In this document: positions 1 through 8,791 of the stretch, in pieces
Layout of the letters: each line of letters opens with the position of its first letter
How positions within the stretch are numbered: the stretch's first letter is position 1
Assembly: GCF_014698795.1 (NCBI RefSeq)
Contig: NZ_JACJTR010000010.1
Location: 62,001-126,000 of the forward strand
Reading direction: 5' to 3'
DNA length: 64,000 nucleotides
Source of the DNA: Nostoc sp. FACHB-892
GTDB lineage: Bacteria; Cyanobacteriota; Cyanobacteriia; Cyanobacteriales; Nostocaceae
Made by a program: the position numbers and the translations under genes
The notes under the pieces: generated by a model
Databases searched by the model: none
The model's input: the letters and a program-made list of their open reading frames with translations, nothing else
What the model was told of the DNA's origin: nothing

Positions 1-260
1 ACAGCAAGAATTCCACTGAAAATGACAAACAGAAAATAAACCTGAGAAGGATAGTCTGGATTAAATTAAGCTAATCAGCAAACAATATTGCATATTTAGT
101 AGGAGTAAGTAATCAAGAAGTTTCTGTATTGTGACCAGAGTGAGAGCATCTCCTAGCTCGTGACTACCTTCGTTGAAAAGAGTGTTAGTTAAGTACATAA
201 TATAGGTGCATTTCATTTTAACCGACACCCTCAATCAAAAATGCGAACTTTCAAAATCTC
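1..260. other. Gene-free left edge ahead of a terminator
   Basis: I see no open reading frame of useful length on either strand here. The segment runs directly into a strong intrinsic terminator at 261, so a transcript reading rightward probably ends there. It could be the 3' untranslated end of a gene left of the window or a small RNA. I recognise no known RNA family. Confidence 0.3.
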
Positions 261-284
261 AGCCCGCAAAGGCGGGCTTTGTTT
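261..284 (+). terminator. Rho-independent terminator
   Basis: A perfect 7 bp GC-rich stem (AGCCCGC at 261-267, GCGGGCT at 272-278) closes a 4 nt loop and is followed by TTGTTT. It would stop a rightward transcript from the gene-free left edge and insulates tldD. Confidence 0.75.
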
Positions 285-293
285 ATATATAAA

Positions 294-398
294 ACTTACG
301 CAGTACTCTCTGAAACTCTTATTTCTCCATGTCCTCTGCGGTAGTCTGCGGCAAGCCGCTTTGCATCTACAATGATTTTCCGTTAACTGTGCGTAAGT
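294..398. repeat. MITE-like element with 9 bp terminal inverted repeats
   Basis: ACTTACGCA at 294-302 is matched by its exact reverse complement TGCGTAAGT at 390-398. The roughly 105 bp unit has no coding capacity. Its interior carries CCTCTGCGG-type words like those in other spacers of this window. Size and termini suggest a miniature mobile element. I see no target-site duplication I can defend. Confidence 0.45.
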
Positions 399-566
399 CC
401 TGATATAACCACAAACTTCTAGCTAAGACAAAGTGCAAAATTCCTTTGTTAGGAGGGAAATCCACACTGCCTTTTTACCAACTGTAGCTTTCACTGATTT
501 GTTAGACTGAACAGACCAGGATTTATCAGTCAAATCTCTGAATTACGCCAGCAGACGAGGCTACCC

Positions 567-2039
567 ATGCTTACAAGTACGCTACTTCTCTCGAATCAAC
601 TTCCCACCCTCCAATATTCCTCCACACCAGAGCGTTTCGATGAAACCTGGGAAGCCCCCCTGGCTACCCTCCTGGGACTAGGACGCGCCGCTGGCGCTGA
701 CTTCATCGAATTATTTTTAGAACGTCGTAACTATATTAGTTCTCTTGCAGAAGACGACTCCATAACTAGTATTTCACCCAGCCTGTCTACAGGCGCGGGA
801 GTCAGAGTATTTCGCGGCAAAGCCGATTGCTACGTCAGCACTAATGACCTTTCTTTTTCTGGTTTGAAAGCAGCTTTAGAAAAAGGTCTTTCTATCCTGG
901 GACTGCAACTACCTACCCCTAAAGCTTTCATCCCAGAAATCAACCTGGAATTATTGAGAGATTACGCCACTAAAAGAGGCAAAGATGCCTGGCTACCAGT
1001 GTGTAGCTCCATCCGAGAAATGGGAGAAGTCCTCCTTGATGGTACTGCCCACCTGAAGCAAAAAGCTAGCCACGTCCAATCGCGCCGTGCTAGCTATTTC
1101 CGGGATTGGCAAGAAGTTTTAATCGCCGCCAGTGATGGTACTTTTGCTCGTGACATTCGCCTCACCCAGTCAGTAGGATTTAACCTCCTGTGTGCTGATG
1201 GTGCTAATCGTGCTTCTATCGGTGAACGCGCTGGTAACACCAGTGATGCCAACTTCTTAAGAACTTGGGATTCTCAACAAGCCGCCGAAAAAATAGCAGA
1301 ATCTGCTGGCAAAATGCTTTACGCAGATTATGTAGAATCGGGTACTTACCCGATTATTATGGCTAATCATTTTGGCGGCGTAATTTTCCACGAAGCTTGC
1401 GGACACCTGCTAGAAACTACTCAAATTGAACGCAATACCACTCCCTTTGCTGACAAAAAAGGCGAAAAGATTGCCCACGAGAGTCTGACAGCCTGGGATG
1501 AAGGGCGGTCTGAAAATGCCTTCGGGACAATTGACATGGATGACGAAGGTATGCCTGCTCAAAGAACCCTATTGATTGAAAAAGGCGTTCTCAAAAACTT
1601 TTTAGCAGATAGAACAGGTTCTGCACGCACTGGACATCCCAGAACGGGAAGTGGACGCCGCCAAAATTATACCTTTGCTGCTGCAAGCCGGATGCGTAAT
1701 ACTTATATTGATTCCGGCGAATATAGCAATGAAGATTTATTTGCCTCTGTTGATAAAGGTATTTACTGTAAAAAGATGGGTGGTGGTAGCGTTGGTGCTA
1801 CAGGTCAATTTAACTTTGGTGTCGATGAAGCTTATTTAATTGAAAATGGCAAAATCACCAAGCCGTTAAAGGGAGCAATTCTTATTGGTGAAGCTAAGGA
1901 AATTATGAACAAAATTTCTATGTGTTCCCAAGATTTGGAAATTGCACCAGGTTTTTGTGGCTCTGTAAGTGGCAGTATTTACACCACAGTAGGACAACCC
2001 CACATCAAGGTTGATTCTATTACCGTCGGTGGACGATAA
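567..2039 (+). CDS. tldD: TldD-like zinc metalloprotease subunit
   Basis: This 490-residue protein belongs to the TldD/PmbA (peptidase U62) family. TldD is the catalytic half of the TldD-TldE heterodimer, a cytosolic metalloprotease that trims partly unfolded peptides and matures some modified peptides. The HExxxH zinc motif is visible as HEACGH at residues 275-280, followed by the conserved stretch with [16 protein letters not shown]. The C-terminal glycine-rich part (TGQFNFG, GQP) also fits the family. The length is near the usual 450-490, though the N-terminus may be overcalled by some residues because no strong Shine-Dalgarno precedes the ATG. The partner pmbA/tldE follows 173 bp downstream on the same strand, as expected for a pair that works together. 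Nothing looks broken. Confidence 0.93.
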   Translation: MLTSTLLLSNQLPTLQYSSTPERFDETWEAPLATLLGLGRAAGADFIELFLERRNYISSLAEDDSITSISPSLSTGAGVRVFRGKADCYVSTNDLSFSGLKAALEKGLSILGLQLPTPKAFIPEINLELLRDYATKRGKDAWLPVCSSIREMGEVLLDGTAHLKQKASHVQSRRASYFRDWQEVLIAASDGTFARDIRLTQSVGFNLLCADGANRASIGERAGNTSDANFLRTWDSQQAAEKIAESAGKMLYADYVESGTYPIIMANHFGGVIFHEACGHLLETTQIERNTTPFADKKGEKIAHESLTAWDEGRSENAFGTIDMDDEGMPAQRTLLIEKGVLKNFLADRTGSARTGHPRTGSGRRQNYTFAAASRMRNTYIDSGEYSNEDLFASVDKGIYCKKMGGGSVGATGQFNFGVDEAYLIENGKITKPLKGAILIGEAKEIMNKISMCSQDLEIAPGFCGSVSGSIYTTVGQPHIKVDSITVGGR

Positions 2040-2048
2040 AAATTTAGA

Positions 2049-2093
2049 ATTTGGATTTTGGATTTTGGATTGCAATATTCAAAATCCAAAATG
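2049..2093. repeat. Imperfect inverted repeat between tldD and pmbA
   Basis: A run of ATTTTGG-type units is followed by its complement (CAAAATCCAAAAT), giving an AT-rich hairpin just after the tldD stop. The same GATTTTGGATT words occur in other spacers and inside ccsB, so this is a dispersed repeat, not a clear terminator. Confidence 0.45.
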
Positions 2094-2212
2094 CTCAAGC
2101 TCCCTAATTTTTGCGTGAGTTCAATCTAAAATCTCAAATCCCAAAGTGTTGAACTGTTACCTCAGCCATAACTCTACGAGATAAATACAAGCCGTAACAT
2201 CCAAAATCGACT

Positions 2213-3553
2213 ATGCCAAATATCAATGAAATTGCAAATTCTGCCAAGGACAATGCTGAGAAACTTGGCATTAAGAAATTCGACATCTATGGCTCAACAG
2301 TAGATGATACTAGCGTGCAAGTAGACCAAGGTGAGCCAAAACAAGTCAAAGCCTCAAATCGTTCTGGTGTTACTGTTCGTGTCTGGAATGAAGATAATAC
2401 AATGGGTGTCACCAGCACCACAGATGTAGACCCCAAAGGACTGGAATTAGCTTTGAAAACTGCCTACGAAGCCAGTTTTTTTGGTGTTAAGGAAAATGTT
2501 CCTGATTTTAGTCCAGAAGCTACTGTTCCTATTGCAAACAAACCTCAAGATAAGACACCACAAGCACCTGTTGCTGAACTCATAGAAAGATTGTTGGTAG
2601 CTGAAAAAGAATTACTGGCAGCTCATCCAGCCATTAAAGGTGTGCCTTATAATGGGTTATCGCAAAGAGATATTGACAGGTTTTATCTTAATAGTGACGG
2701 TGCAGTGAGAACTGAATCTCACTCCTTAGCATCTGTTTATCTTTATAGCAAAACAGAGGAAGAAGGAAAAAAACCTCGCAGTGCAGGCGCTTTTAGAATC
2801 AACCAAAGTTTAGACAATCTAGACATTAATGGTTGCATCAAAGAAACCGCAGATAAAACTATCAGTCACCTGAACTATGAAAAAATCAAAACTGGTAAAT
2901 ATCGGGTTGTTTTCTCACCGGAAGCTTTCTTAAGCCTATTGGGTGGTTTTTCTAACTTGTTCAACGCTCAAAGTATTTTGGACAACCAAAGCTTATCTAC
3001 TGCTGATGATTTAGGTAAGCAAATTGCTTCCCCTCTGCTTTCAGTTTTTGATGATGCACTTCACCCAGCTAACATTGGTGCAGAGAGTTTTGATGGTGAA
3101 GGAACTCCTACTCGTAAAATCTCACTGATTGAAAATGGTGTTTTAAAAAGCTTTCTCCACAGTGCAGGTACTGCCAAAAGGTTCAATACCCAGCCAACAG
3201 GTAATGCCAGTATTGGTGCAAAAGTTAGCGTTAGTCCCAATTTTTATCATGTTTTTACAACAGCAACTCCTGAAGAAGAGTTAAGTTTAGAAACTGCTGA
3301 AAATGTGATTTTTATTGATGATTTACAAGCTCTCCATGCTGGAGTTAAATCCTTACAAGGTTCCTTTTCTTTGCCGTTTGATGGTTGGCTAGTTAACAAG
3401 GGTGTCAGGACGAGTATTGAGTCAGCAACTGTTGCTGGCGATTTCTTGGAACTCTTAAAGTCGATTATTTATGTAGAGAAAGAAGCTGAGTTAACGCCAG
3501 GGGGAGTTTGCCCGAAAATCTGGGTTAATGAACTGTCAATTACTGGTGAGTAA
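2213..3553 (+). CDS. pmbA: PmbA/TldE-like metalloprotease partner subunit
   Basis: A 446-residue member of the PmbA/TldE family, the paralogue that pairs with TldD. It lacks the HExxxH zinc motif, as TldE subunits do, and keeps the family landmarks DQGEPKQVKASNRSGVTVRV near residues 38-57 and GNASIGAKVS in the second half. In the known heterodimer the TldE subunit shapes the chamber while TldD supplies the zinc. It lies 173 bp behind tldD on the same strand. A repeat hairpin sits in that gap, so cotranscription is likely but not certain. Length is normal and no frame break is seen. Confidence 0.92.
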   Translation: MPNINEIANSAKDNAEKLGIKKFDIYGSTVDDTSVQVDQGEPKQVKASNRSGVTVRVWNEDNTMGVTSTTDVDPKGLELALKTAYEASFFGVKENVPDFSPEATVPIANKPQDKTPQAPVAELIERLLVAEKELLAAHPAIKGVPYNGLSQRDIDRFYLNSDGAVRTESHSLASVYLYSKTEEEGKKPRSAGAFRINQSLDNLDINGCIKETADKTISHLNYEKIKTGKYRVVFSPEAFLSLLGGFSNLFNAQSILDNQSLSTADDLGKQIASPLLSVFDDALHPANIGAESFDGEGTPTRKISLIENGVLKSFLHSAGTAKRFNTQPTGNASIGAKVSVSPNFYHVFTTATPEEELSLETAENVIFIDDLQALHAGVKSLQGSFSLPFDGWLVNKGVRTSIESATVAGDFLELLKSIIYVEKEAELTPGGVCPKIWVNELSITGE

Positions 3554-3623
3554 AAGTTAAAAAGTAGAGAGTTAGGAGTTAAATTAAACTCTTAACTCAT
3601 TACTTTTGCATAATGAGTGATCA

Positions 3624-4064
3624 TTAATATTCACCACCTACGCTAATGGCAGTATTAAAGACATCAGCACCAGTTAAATCAATATTAGCCAAAACTGCGC
3701 CATTTACGTCAGTATTATATAAATGAGCATTACTCAAATCAACATTAGTGAGATTAGCATTATTTAGGCTAGTACCACTGACAAAAGCATCTGTAAGATT
3801 AGCAGATTTCAAATTGGCACCAGTTAAATCAGCACCTTCTAAGTTAGCACTTTCAAGGTTAGCTCCTTTTAAGTTGGCATTTCTCAGGTCAGCACCTATT
3901 AGATGAGCGCCTTTCAGGTTTGCTCCCGCTAAATTACATCCGAAACATTCTCTAGTTTCCAGCAAGCGCCGGACAGAGGCGGAGTTTTCTGCTTTGACGG
4001 AAAGGGGAGCAGCTAAAGATAGCGTACTGAGTAAGGCTGCTGCCGTCAAAAAAATTGCTTTCAT
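3624..4064 (-). CDS. Secreted pentapeptide-repeat protein
   Basis: The ATG at 4064 gives a 146-residue protein; a GTG fifteen bases upstream is possible but adds only five residues before the signal sequence. Residues 1-25 form a signal peptide (MKAIF followed by an Ala/Leu-rich core, ending near SVKA). Residues about 40-135 are roughly twenty A(D/N)LxX pentapeptides such as ANLKG, ADLTG and ANLTD, which fold as a right-handed quadrilateral beta-helix. Two cysteines (ECFGC) open the repeat block, a common feature of cyanobacterial periplasmic or lumenal pentapeptide proteins. Substrate or partner is unknown. It stands alone, convergent with pmbA. Confidence 0.85.
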   Translation of the reverse strand: MKAIFLTAAALLSTLSLAAPLSVKAENSASVRRLLETRECFGCNLAGANLKGAHLIGADLRNANLKGANLESANLEGADLTGANLKSANLTDAFVSGTSLNNANLTNVDLSNAHLYNTDVNGAVLANIDLTGADVFNTAISVGGEY

Positions 4065-4600
4065 ATTTACCTCTGACACTTCTAAAAGTCATTAAAATCT
4101 TGACTTCTACGTTCCTAGTGTCCCAAAATTTCAGAATACTGCCCTCATGCGATCGGAGGAATATATAGTATCTATGAGAGTAAGTATTCTTCCGTAAGGT
4201 AGTCCTATGGGACTAATATTAAAAGGTTGTTAGCAATAAGTCCGCAGGCTATTGCGAGGGAATAAGAGTTCCAGAGAGTTTTTGCATAAGTGCTATCTGA
4301 CACCACTAAGCTGCTGTTATCGAATACACAGAAGGTGGAAGTACGAAACTTGCCTACACGATTATCGAGTAAAAATGTATTGCCAAGGTTTAGCTTGAGT
4401 CTATCCTGTTATATCATCTCTGCTTGATTAGTTATCAAACCCGAAGAACCCCACCCCGCCAAAGCTACGCTATCTCGCCTGTTCGCAAGCGAAGAGGGGA
4501 TTAAGGGGGATTCAGTGCGGTCTTCTCCCCAAGTGGAGCATCTCTTGCGTGTGGGATGCAATGACTGTGGGAATCGTAACTAATGCGGACATGATATTTA
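4065..4600. other. Spacer with dispersed repeats, no gene seen
   Basis: About 535 bp lie between the pentapeptide gene and pyrB, both on the minus strand. The right part (about 4440-4560) holds a composite dispersed repeat with words such as AAAGCTACGC and CGCAAGCGAAGAGGGG, found in many Nostocales spacers. The left part carries the presumed promoter region of the pentapeptide gene. I find no convincing small gene or known RNA. Confidence 0.4.
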
Positions 4601-5653
4601 TTAAGTTTTACCGCTACCTAACAAATACAGCAGTGCCATGCGAACGGCGACACCGCTGGTAACTTGCGATTGAATCAGACTAAATTCTGGGTCATCCATC
4701 AATTCAGAACTAATTTCAACACCACGATTGACTGGGCCTGGATGCAAAACTTTGACGCTAGGTTTACAAAGTTGCAACTTTGTGCGTGTAATGCCGAATA
4801 GCTGATGATATTCTCGCAAACTTGGCAGCAAATGAGCTGTCATGCGTTCCTTTTGCAGGCGCAAAGTCATGACAAAATCGGCATCTTGTAAAGCTGGTTC
4901 TAGCTGCCAATGTAAAAAAAGTTGGGGAGTGGGGAGTGGGGAGTGGGGAGTGGGGGATGAAGAGATAATAAACTCCTGATTCCTGGCTCCTGCTTCCTCT
5001 AAGATATACTCGGCAAATAACTTGGGTAAGAGAGTTGGTGGTGCTGCCAGATGCACTTGGGCACCACTGGCAATTAAACTCCAAATATTCGATCGCGCCA
5101 CGCGAGAATGGAGAATATCCCCAACAATGGCAATTTTTTTACCCTTTAAAAGTTCCAGTCGGGGACTAGCTGGGTCAATTAGAGTACAAAGGGTAAATAA
5201 ATCTAGCAGTCCTTGGGAAGGATGTTCATGTTGACCATCACCAGCATTGAGGACACTAACTCGTACACCAAGACGATCCATTTCAGCCGCGATCGCATTT
5301 GGTACTCCTGCTTCTCGATGGCGGACTACCATAATATCAGTTCCCATTGCCAAATAGGTCTTCGCCGTGTCGAGAATTGTTTCTCCCTTAGTCATAGAGG
5401 AAGTGGCTGCGGCGAAGTTCAACGTATCTGCACTTAAGCGTTTTGCTGCGAGTTCAAAACTACTGCGAGTCCGGGTAGAAGATTCAAAAAATAAATTCGC
5501 CACCACCTGTCCCTGCAAGGTTGGCACTTTCTTCGTCCGCCGCGATAGCACCTCTTGAAAACTAGCAGCAGTTTGCAAAACTGTATCGTATTCAGTGGTA
5601 GTAAAGTCAGCCAGGGAAAGAATGTGATGACGATTCCAGGTAGTAGTAGGCAT
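4601..5653 (-). CDS. pyrB: Aspartate carbamoyltransferase catalytic subunit with repeat-derived insert
   Basis: Catalyses carbamoyl phosphate plus L-aspartate to N-carbamoyl-L-aspartate, the second step of de novo pyrimidine synthesis. The ATG at 5653 (protein start MPTTTW) is chosen because the upstream extension is translated tandem-repeat DNA. The 350-residue product shows the carbamoyl-phosphate motif SSTRTR at about 58-63, HPSQGLLD at 144-151, and RLQKER at 265-270. Residues about 221-246 hold an unusual stretch ([11 protein letters not shown]) encoded by a tandem repeat, inserted just before the conserved [10 protein letters not shown] segment and making the protein some 20 residues longer than usual. 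The frame is kept, so the enzyme may still work. No regulatory subunit gene is nearby, as expected in cyanobacteria. Confidence 0.92.
   Translation of the reverse strand: MPTTTWNRHHILSLADFTTTEYDTVLQTAASFQEVLSRRTKKVPTLQGQVVANLFFESSTRTRSSFELAAKRLSADTLNFAAATSSMTKGETILDTAKTYLAMGTDIMVVRHREAGVPNAIAAEMDRLGVRVSVLNAGDGQHEHPSQGLLDLFTLCTLIDPASPRLELLKGKKIAIVGDILHSRVARSNIWSLIASGAQVHLAAPPTLLPKLFAEYILEEAGARNQEFIISSSPTPHSPLPTPQLFLHWQLEPALQDADFVMTLRLQKERMTAHLLPSLREYHQLFGITRTKLQLCKPSVKVLHPGPVNRGVEISSELMDDPEFSLIQSQVTSGVAVRMALLYLLGSGKT
4924..4951. repeat. Four copies of 7 bp GGGGAGT inside pyrB
   Basis: Four perfect head-to-tail GGGGAGT heptamers lie inside the pyrB reading frame. This is the same short tandem repeat seen in intergenic spacers of the window (for example near 18386). 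Adjacent bases up to about 5000 also look spacer-like. The repeat is translated on the minus strand as a Pro/Thr/Ser-rich loop. Confidence 0.85.
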
Positions 5654-5670
5654 AGAATTTGGGGAGTGGG

Positions 5671-5710
5671 GACAAGGGGACAAGGGGACAAGGGGACAAG
5701 GGGACAAGGG
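5671..5710. repeat. Five copies of 8 bp GACAAGGG
   Basis: Five exact tandem octamers occupy the 5' flank of pyrB, between it and mgtE. They belong to the short tandemly repeated repetitive class of heterocystous cyanobacteria. They also generate a false in-frame N-terminal extension of pyrB. Confidence 0.9.
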
Positions 5711-5761
5711 TAATAACCCAATGCCCAATCCCCCATGCTCAATGCCTAATGCCTATTTCTT

Positions 5762-7114
5762 TCAAGTTGGTAAATGGAAAATGTTTAAAGCTAGAGAAAT
5801 TAGGCTGAGGAATGTTAAAAACCCAATTGTATCTAGCATTGTAGTCACTAATGGGCCACTAACCAAAGCAGGGTCAAGTTTCAAGCGTTTCAAACCCATT
5901 GGCAGTAAAGTGCCGAGTGTAACAGCCACTATTGTATTAGTTGCCATTACCATTCCGGCAATTAAAGCCACCCATCGCTCTTGGGGCCGCGCCCAAATTA
6001 AGGAAAGTAGGATCATTGTTGTAGCTAAAACTACGGCTGTGCCTAAACCTGCTAGAAGTTCTTTGCGAAGAATTTTCATTGTATCTTTGGGTGTTACCTC
6101 GCCCACTCCCAAGCCGCGGATTGTTACCGTTAATGATTGAATCCCAACAGTACCACCAGTGTTAGAAAAAATCGGCATAATGACTGCTAAAACTGGCACT
6201 GCGGCAATTACAGATTGAAAAGGCGCGATCGCACTGGCTGCACCAATATATAGTGCCATAATGCCCAACAGCCACGGCAAGCGGTTGCGGATGGTAAGCA
6301 GGGGAGAGGATAAAGCTGCTTCATCACCACTCACACCCGCCAGTTTTTGAATATCTTCTGTGGCTTCCTCTTCTAAAATATCCATAACATCATCAATGGT
6401 GACGATGCCAACCAACCGATCTTCCCGATCAACTACGGGGATAGCGATTAAGTCATAGCGCTGCATGATTCGCGCCACTTCTTCTTGGGGGGTTTCAGTT
6501 CTAACTTTGATGACGCGATCGCTAGCAATATCCTTGATGAAAACATCGGGAAAGGTAAACAACAACTGGCGCAGTGAAACTACTCTTACTAATGTCCGGT
6601 TGTCGTCTGTGACGTAGGCGTAGTAAATCGACTCTTTGTCTTCGTCCTGACGACGGATTTTACTTAAGGCTTCACCTACAGTCAATCCTTGCCGCAACCG
6701 GACATATTCGGTTGTCATCACCCGCCCAGCAGTACCTTCTGGATAGCCGAGAATCGTTGCTGTTGCTTGCCTTTGTTCTGGACTCAGTTCTTGTAATAAC
6801 CGTTTGATTACCCCAGCAGGTAGTTCATCAAATAATTCTGCCCGTTCGTCAGGACTCATTGCTTCTACAAGTTGCACTACCTGGACATCATGCAGAGAAT
6901 TAATTAATTCTTCCTGCACCTCTGTTGGCAGATATTCAAATACATCAATTGCCTGAGCTTTGTTGAGTAAACGGAATGCGATCGCGCGTTCTTTCTCAGG
7001 CAGTTGTGTAATGTAATCTCCCACATCCACAGGTTGCAAGCGATTTAAATCCCATTTCAACTGGTTTAAATCGGTAGTTTCTGTTAGCAAATCACGAATA
7101 TCTTCTGTGAGCAT
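5762..7114 (-). CDS. mgtE: Magnesium transporter MgtE
   Basis: A 450-residue MgtE family Mg2+ channel of the plasma membrane. The N-terminal helical MgtE_N domain covers roughly residues 20-125, two CBS domains follow at about 130-255 (IPVVDREDRLVGIVTIDDVMDI is typical), and five transmembrane helices fill the C-terminal half, ending at FHLPT. In characterised MgtE the cytosolic N and CBS domains bind Mg2+ and close the pore when cytosolic Mg2+ is high. The ATG at 7114 has a good Shine-Dalgarno (AGGAGA) about ten bases upstream. It reads toward pyrB with a short repeat-filled gap. Length and domain order are normal. Confidence 0.93.
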   Translation of the reverse strand: MLTEDIRDLLTETTDLNQLKWDLNRLQPVDVGDYITQLPEKERAIAFRLLNKAQAIDVFEYLPTEVQEELINSLHDVQVVQLVEAMSPDERAELFDELPAGVIKRLLQELSPEQRQATATILGYPEGTAGRVMTTEYVRLRQGLTVGEALSKIRRQDEDKESIYYAYVTDDNRTLVRVVSLRQLLFTFPDVFIKDIASDRVIKVRTETPQEEVARIMQRYDLIAIPVVDREDRLVGIVTIDDVMDILEEEATEDIQKLAGVSGDEAALSSPLLTIRNRLPWLLGIMALYIGAASAIAPFQSVIAAVPVLAVIMPIFSNTGGTVGIQSLTVTIRGLGVGEVTPKDTMKILRKELLAGLGTAVVLATTMILLSLIWARPQERWVALIAGMVMATNTIVAVTLGTLLPMGLKRLKLDPALVSGPLVTTMLDTIGFLTFLSLISLALNIFHLPT

Positions 7115-7492
7115 GAGATATATCTCCTAAGTCTCCCCCGCGCTGGAAGACTTCCTCGCCAGCTCAGAGGAGGTTGATACTGCCATCTGGTGGACTATTG
7201 CCCATAAAATTTCAACAAATCAATATCGATATCTAAATTAAGGCATCGCTAGTCATCATCCTAACCCGGAATAGCGCTCTCCGGTAAATACTGAATCTTA
7301 GCATTGAGTATTTATAATATTTACCACTAATAGCTAACTTAATTACCCTGGAGTTTAGGTAATTTCCGTCTAGCTTAAAGTAGATTTTACTATTGCTAAA
7401 AGCTATGTGTCTTGCGAATCAACAAATTTTATCGCAAACTTTATAGAGTTAAAATATTTACAACACTATTAAGTGATTTGCATCAAGCAACT
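7115..7492. other. mgtE upstream region, possible structured leader
   Basis: About 380 bp precede mgtE. Read on the minus strand it contains short complementary arms (a CCGG/CCGG pair around 7266-7284 and GCTGG/CCAGC around 7143-7164), which could make a structured 5' leader. I do not recognise the M-box Mg2+ riboswitch consensus. No gene seen. Confidence 0.25.
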
Positions 7493-7675
7493 TCATGCAT
7501 AGTCACCTGGACGACGGAGAATCAGAAATGGGCTGACAGGTTTCACTTCGTAGTCGTAGTAAGGTGTTTGAGCTTTAGCGTAGGCGTAGCCCGCCGTAGG
7601 CATCGCTTTCCACTCAGGATCCTGTAAAATCAGGATTGTCTGATGTTTCTGAGTATCATGAGTATGCGATCGCAT
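7493..7675 (-). CDS. Small hypothetical protein with repeat-derived insert
   Basis: A 60-residue reading frame, family not recognised. Support for it being real comes from a good Shine-Dalgarno (AAGGAGAG) about eight bases before the ATG and from its position 54 bp downstream of another minus-strand gene. Residues about 24-36 are encoded by a dispersed repeat also found near 37116, so the ancestral protein was probably about 48 residues, joining an N-terminal QTILILQDPEWKA segment to a YYDYEVKPVSPF segment. It may equally be a decaying fragment. No membrane segment or signal is visible. Confidence 0.4.
   Translation of the reverse strand: MRSHTHDTQKHQTILILQDPEWKAMPTAGYAYAKAQTPYYDYEVKPVSPFLILRRPGDYA
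7578..7607. repeat. Dispersed GTAGGCGTAGCCC-type repeat
   Basis: This roughly 30 bp unit recurs at 37116-37145 with few differences. Related, partly rearranged versions lie at 46756-46790, 47649-47680 and 48699-48729. Here it lies inside a small reading frame without breaking it. Confidence 0.65.
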
Positions 7676-7729
7676 TGCTACAATCTCTCCTTAGTTGGAT
7701 AAAGTTGAGCTTAGTGCTATTTAATTTTA

Positions 7730-8791
7730 TTAGTTAGAAGAAGTAGGGTTGGCGCAATACAAGGAGTAAGGGTCGTTGTAATTGTGATGAGTTGGTTTGG
7801 TTCGTTCTGTTTGTTCTTTTCGCGCCTTGCTTTCACAATATTCCTCTAAATTAAGACCTATTGTGTATTCTTCTGTTGTTCTACCATACTTTGATCTGTT
7901 TTCTTGAAGTCTTTTAATAGAGTAAGAACATACCCAACGAAATACTGGATAAACGTCTTTTCTAGTATCTAATAAAATTGGTTTCCCTGGTACAATCTCA
8001 TCCTTAGCAGCTTTATCATAAGTTCTTTTTGTTATAGCTTCTTGCTCCATTTGACTTCTAATTTTATCATCTTTGCATACTCCTTTCATGTTAATTTTTT
8101 CTTCATCATATGATTCAGTAATAAAGTCAGTAAACAAGGGATTCATCTCTACACTAATACTATTAGAATTTGATAGATTATTATCTTTCTTTATTTCATA
8201 ATTACAATTAAAGGGTAGCTGCCGTTTATCTTTATTATCTTCATCTTTTACAGCTGATATATTCCCTATAGATTCATTTTCCTCTTTTTCTAGCTCTAAC
8301 CTTTCTTTTATTTTATCGTTAAATAAATTACAAATTTGAGTTGAGTTTATTACTTCTTCTTCTTTAGAAGAAATTCGAGGTATTATTAAAAGTTCTCGAG
8401 GAGTGGAAGAGATAGTATTGTCTCCTCCTTTTATTTTATAGTTGCAAGTAAATGATGGCTCTTCGTTAGTTTCACTTTTTTCGTTAGTTTTCCAAGAAGT
8501 GGAGCCTACTATTAATTCATTAATTCCTAAATTAACTTTTGTAGTGTATCCTTCACAGACTCTTGTCAAAAAGTTAGAATCAGTATTTATATTTGGGGAA
8601 TTTTGAGGATTTATAAACTGAAAAACACTAAGCCCAGACAAGGATAATAAGAAGGCAGTGAGCAAGTTACCTATTATGGGATGCCTAGATGCATATTGGA
8701 AAATGACAGGATTAGTTAGTGATCTTATAACTAAATCTGGGAGTTGTTCAAAAGGATTGGGATTATTGGGTGGAGTAGGAGTATTAGACAT
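7730..8791 (-). CDS. Unknown membrane-anchored protein with four Cys-pair modules
   Basis: I do not recognise a family. The ATG at 8791 gives 353 residues and avoids a poor upstream extension. Residues 1-36 are Pro/Asn-rich, about 38-60 form one transmembrane helix, and the rest is polar, probably outside the cytoplasm if the helix acts as a signal anchor. The exported part has eight cysteines in four pairs (79/116, 154/196, 239/288, 319/346). The second cysteine of each of the first three pairs sits in C-x-Y-x-IK (CNYKIK, CNYEIK, CSYSIK), and the first is followed by a Lys-containing helix. This suggests a repeated 75-85 residue disulfide module, the last copy truncated. Lys/Asn/Glu-rich composition and low GC differ from the neighbours. 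Confidence 0.7.
   Translation of the reverse strand: MSNTPTPPNNPNPFEQLPDLVIRSLTNPVIFQYASRHPIIGNLLTAFLLSLSGLSVFQFINPQNSPNINTDSNFLTRVCEGYTTKVNLGINELIVGSTSWKTNEKSETNEEPSFTCNYKIKGGDNTISSTPRELLIIPRISSKEEEVINSTQICNLFNDKIKERLELEKEENESIGNISAVKDEDNKDKRQLPFNCNYEIKKDNNLSNSNSISVEMNPLFTDFITESYDEEKINMKGVCKDDKIRSQMEQEAITKRTYDKAAKDEIVPGKPILLDTRKDVYPVFRWVCSYSIKRLQENRSKYGRTTEEYTIGLNLEEYCESKARKEQTERTKPTHHNYNDPYSLYCANPTSSN

Noticed and set aside
7115..7330. Mg2+ riboswitch upstream of mgtE
   Set aside because: I saw short hairpins but not the M-box consensus, so only a possible leader is noted.
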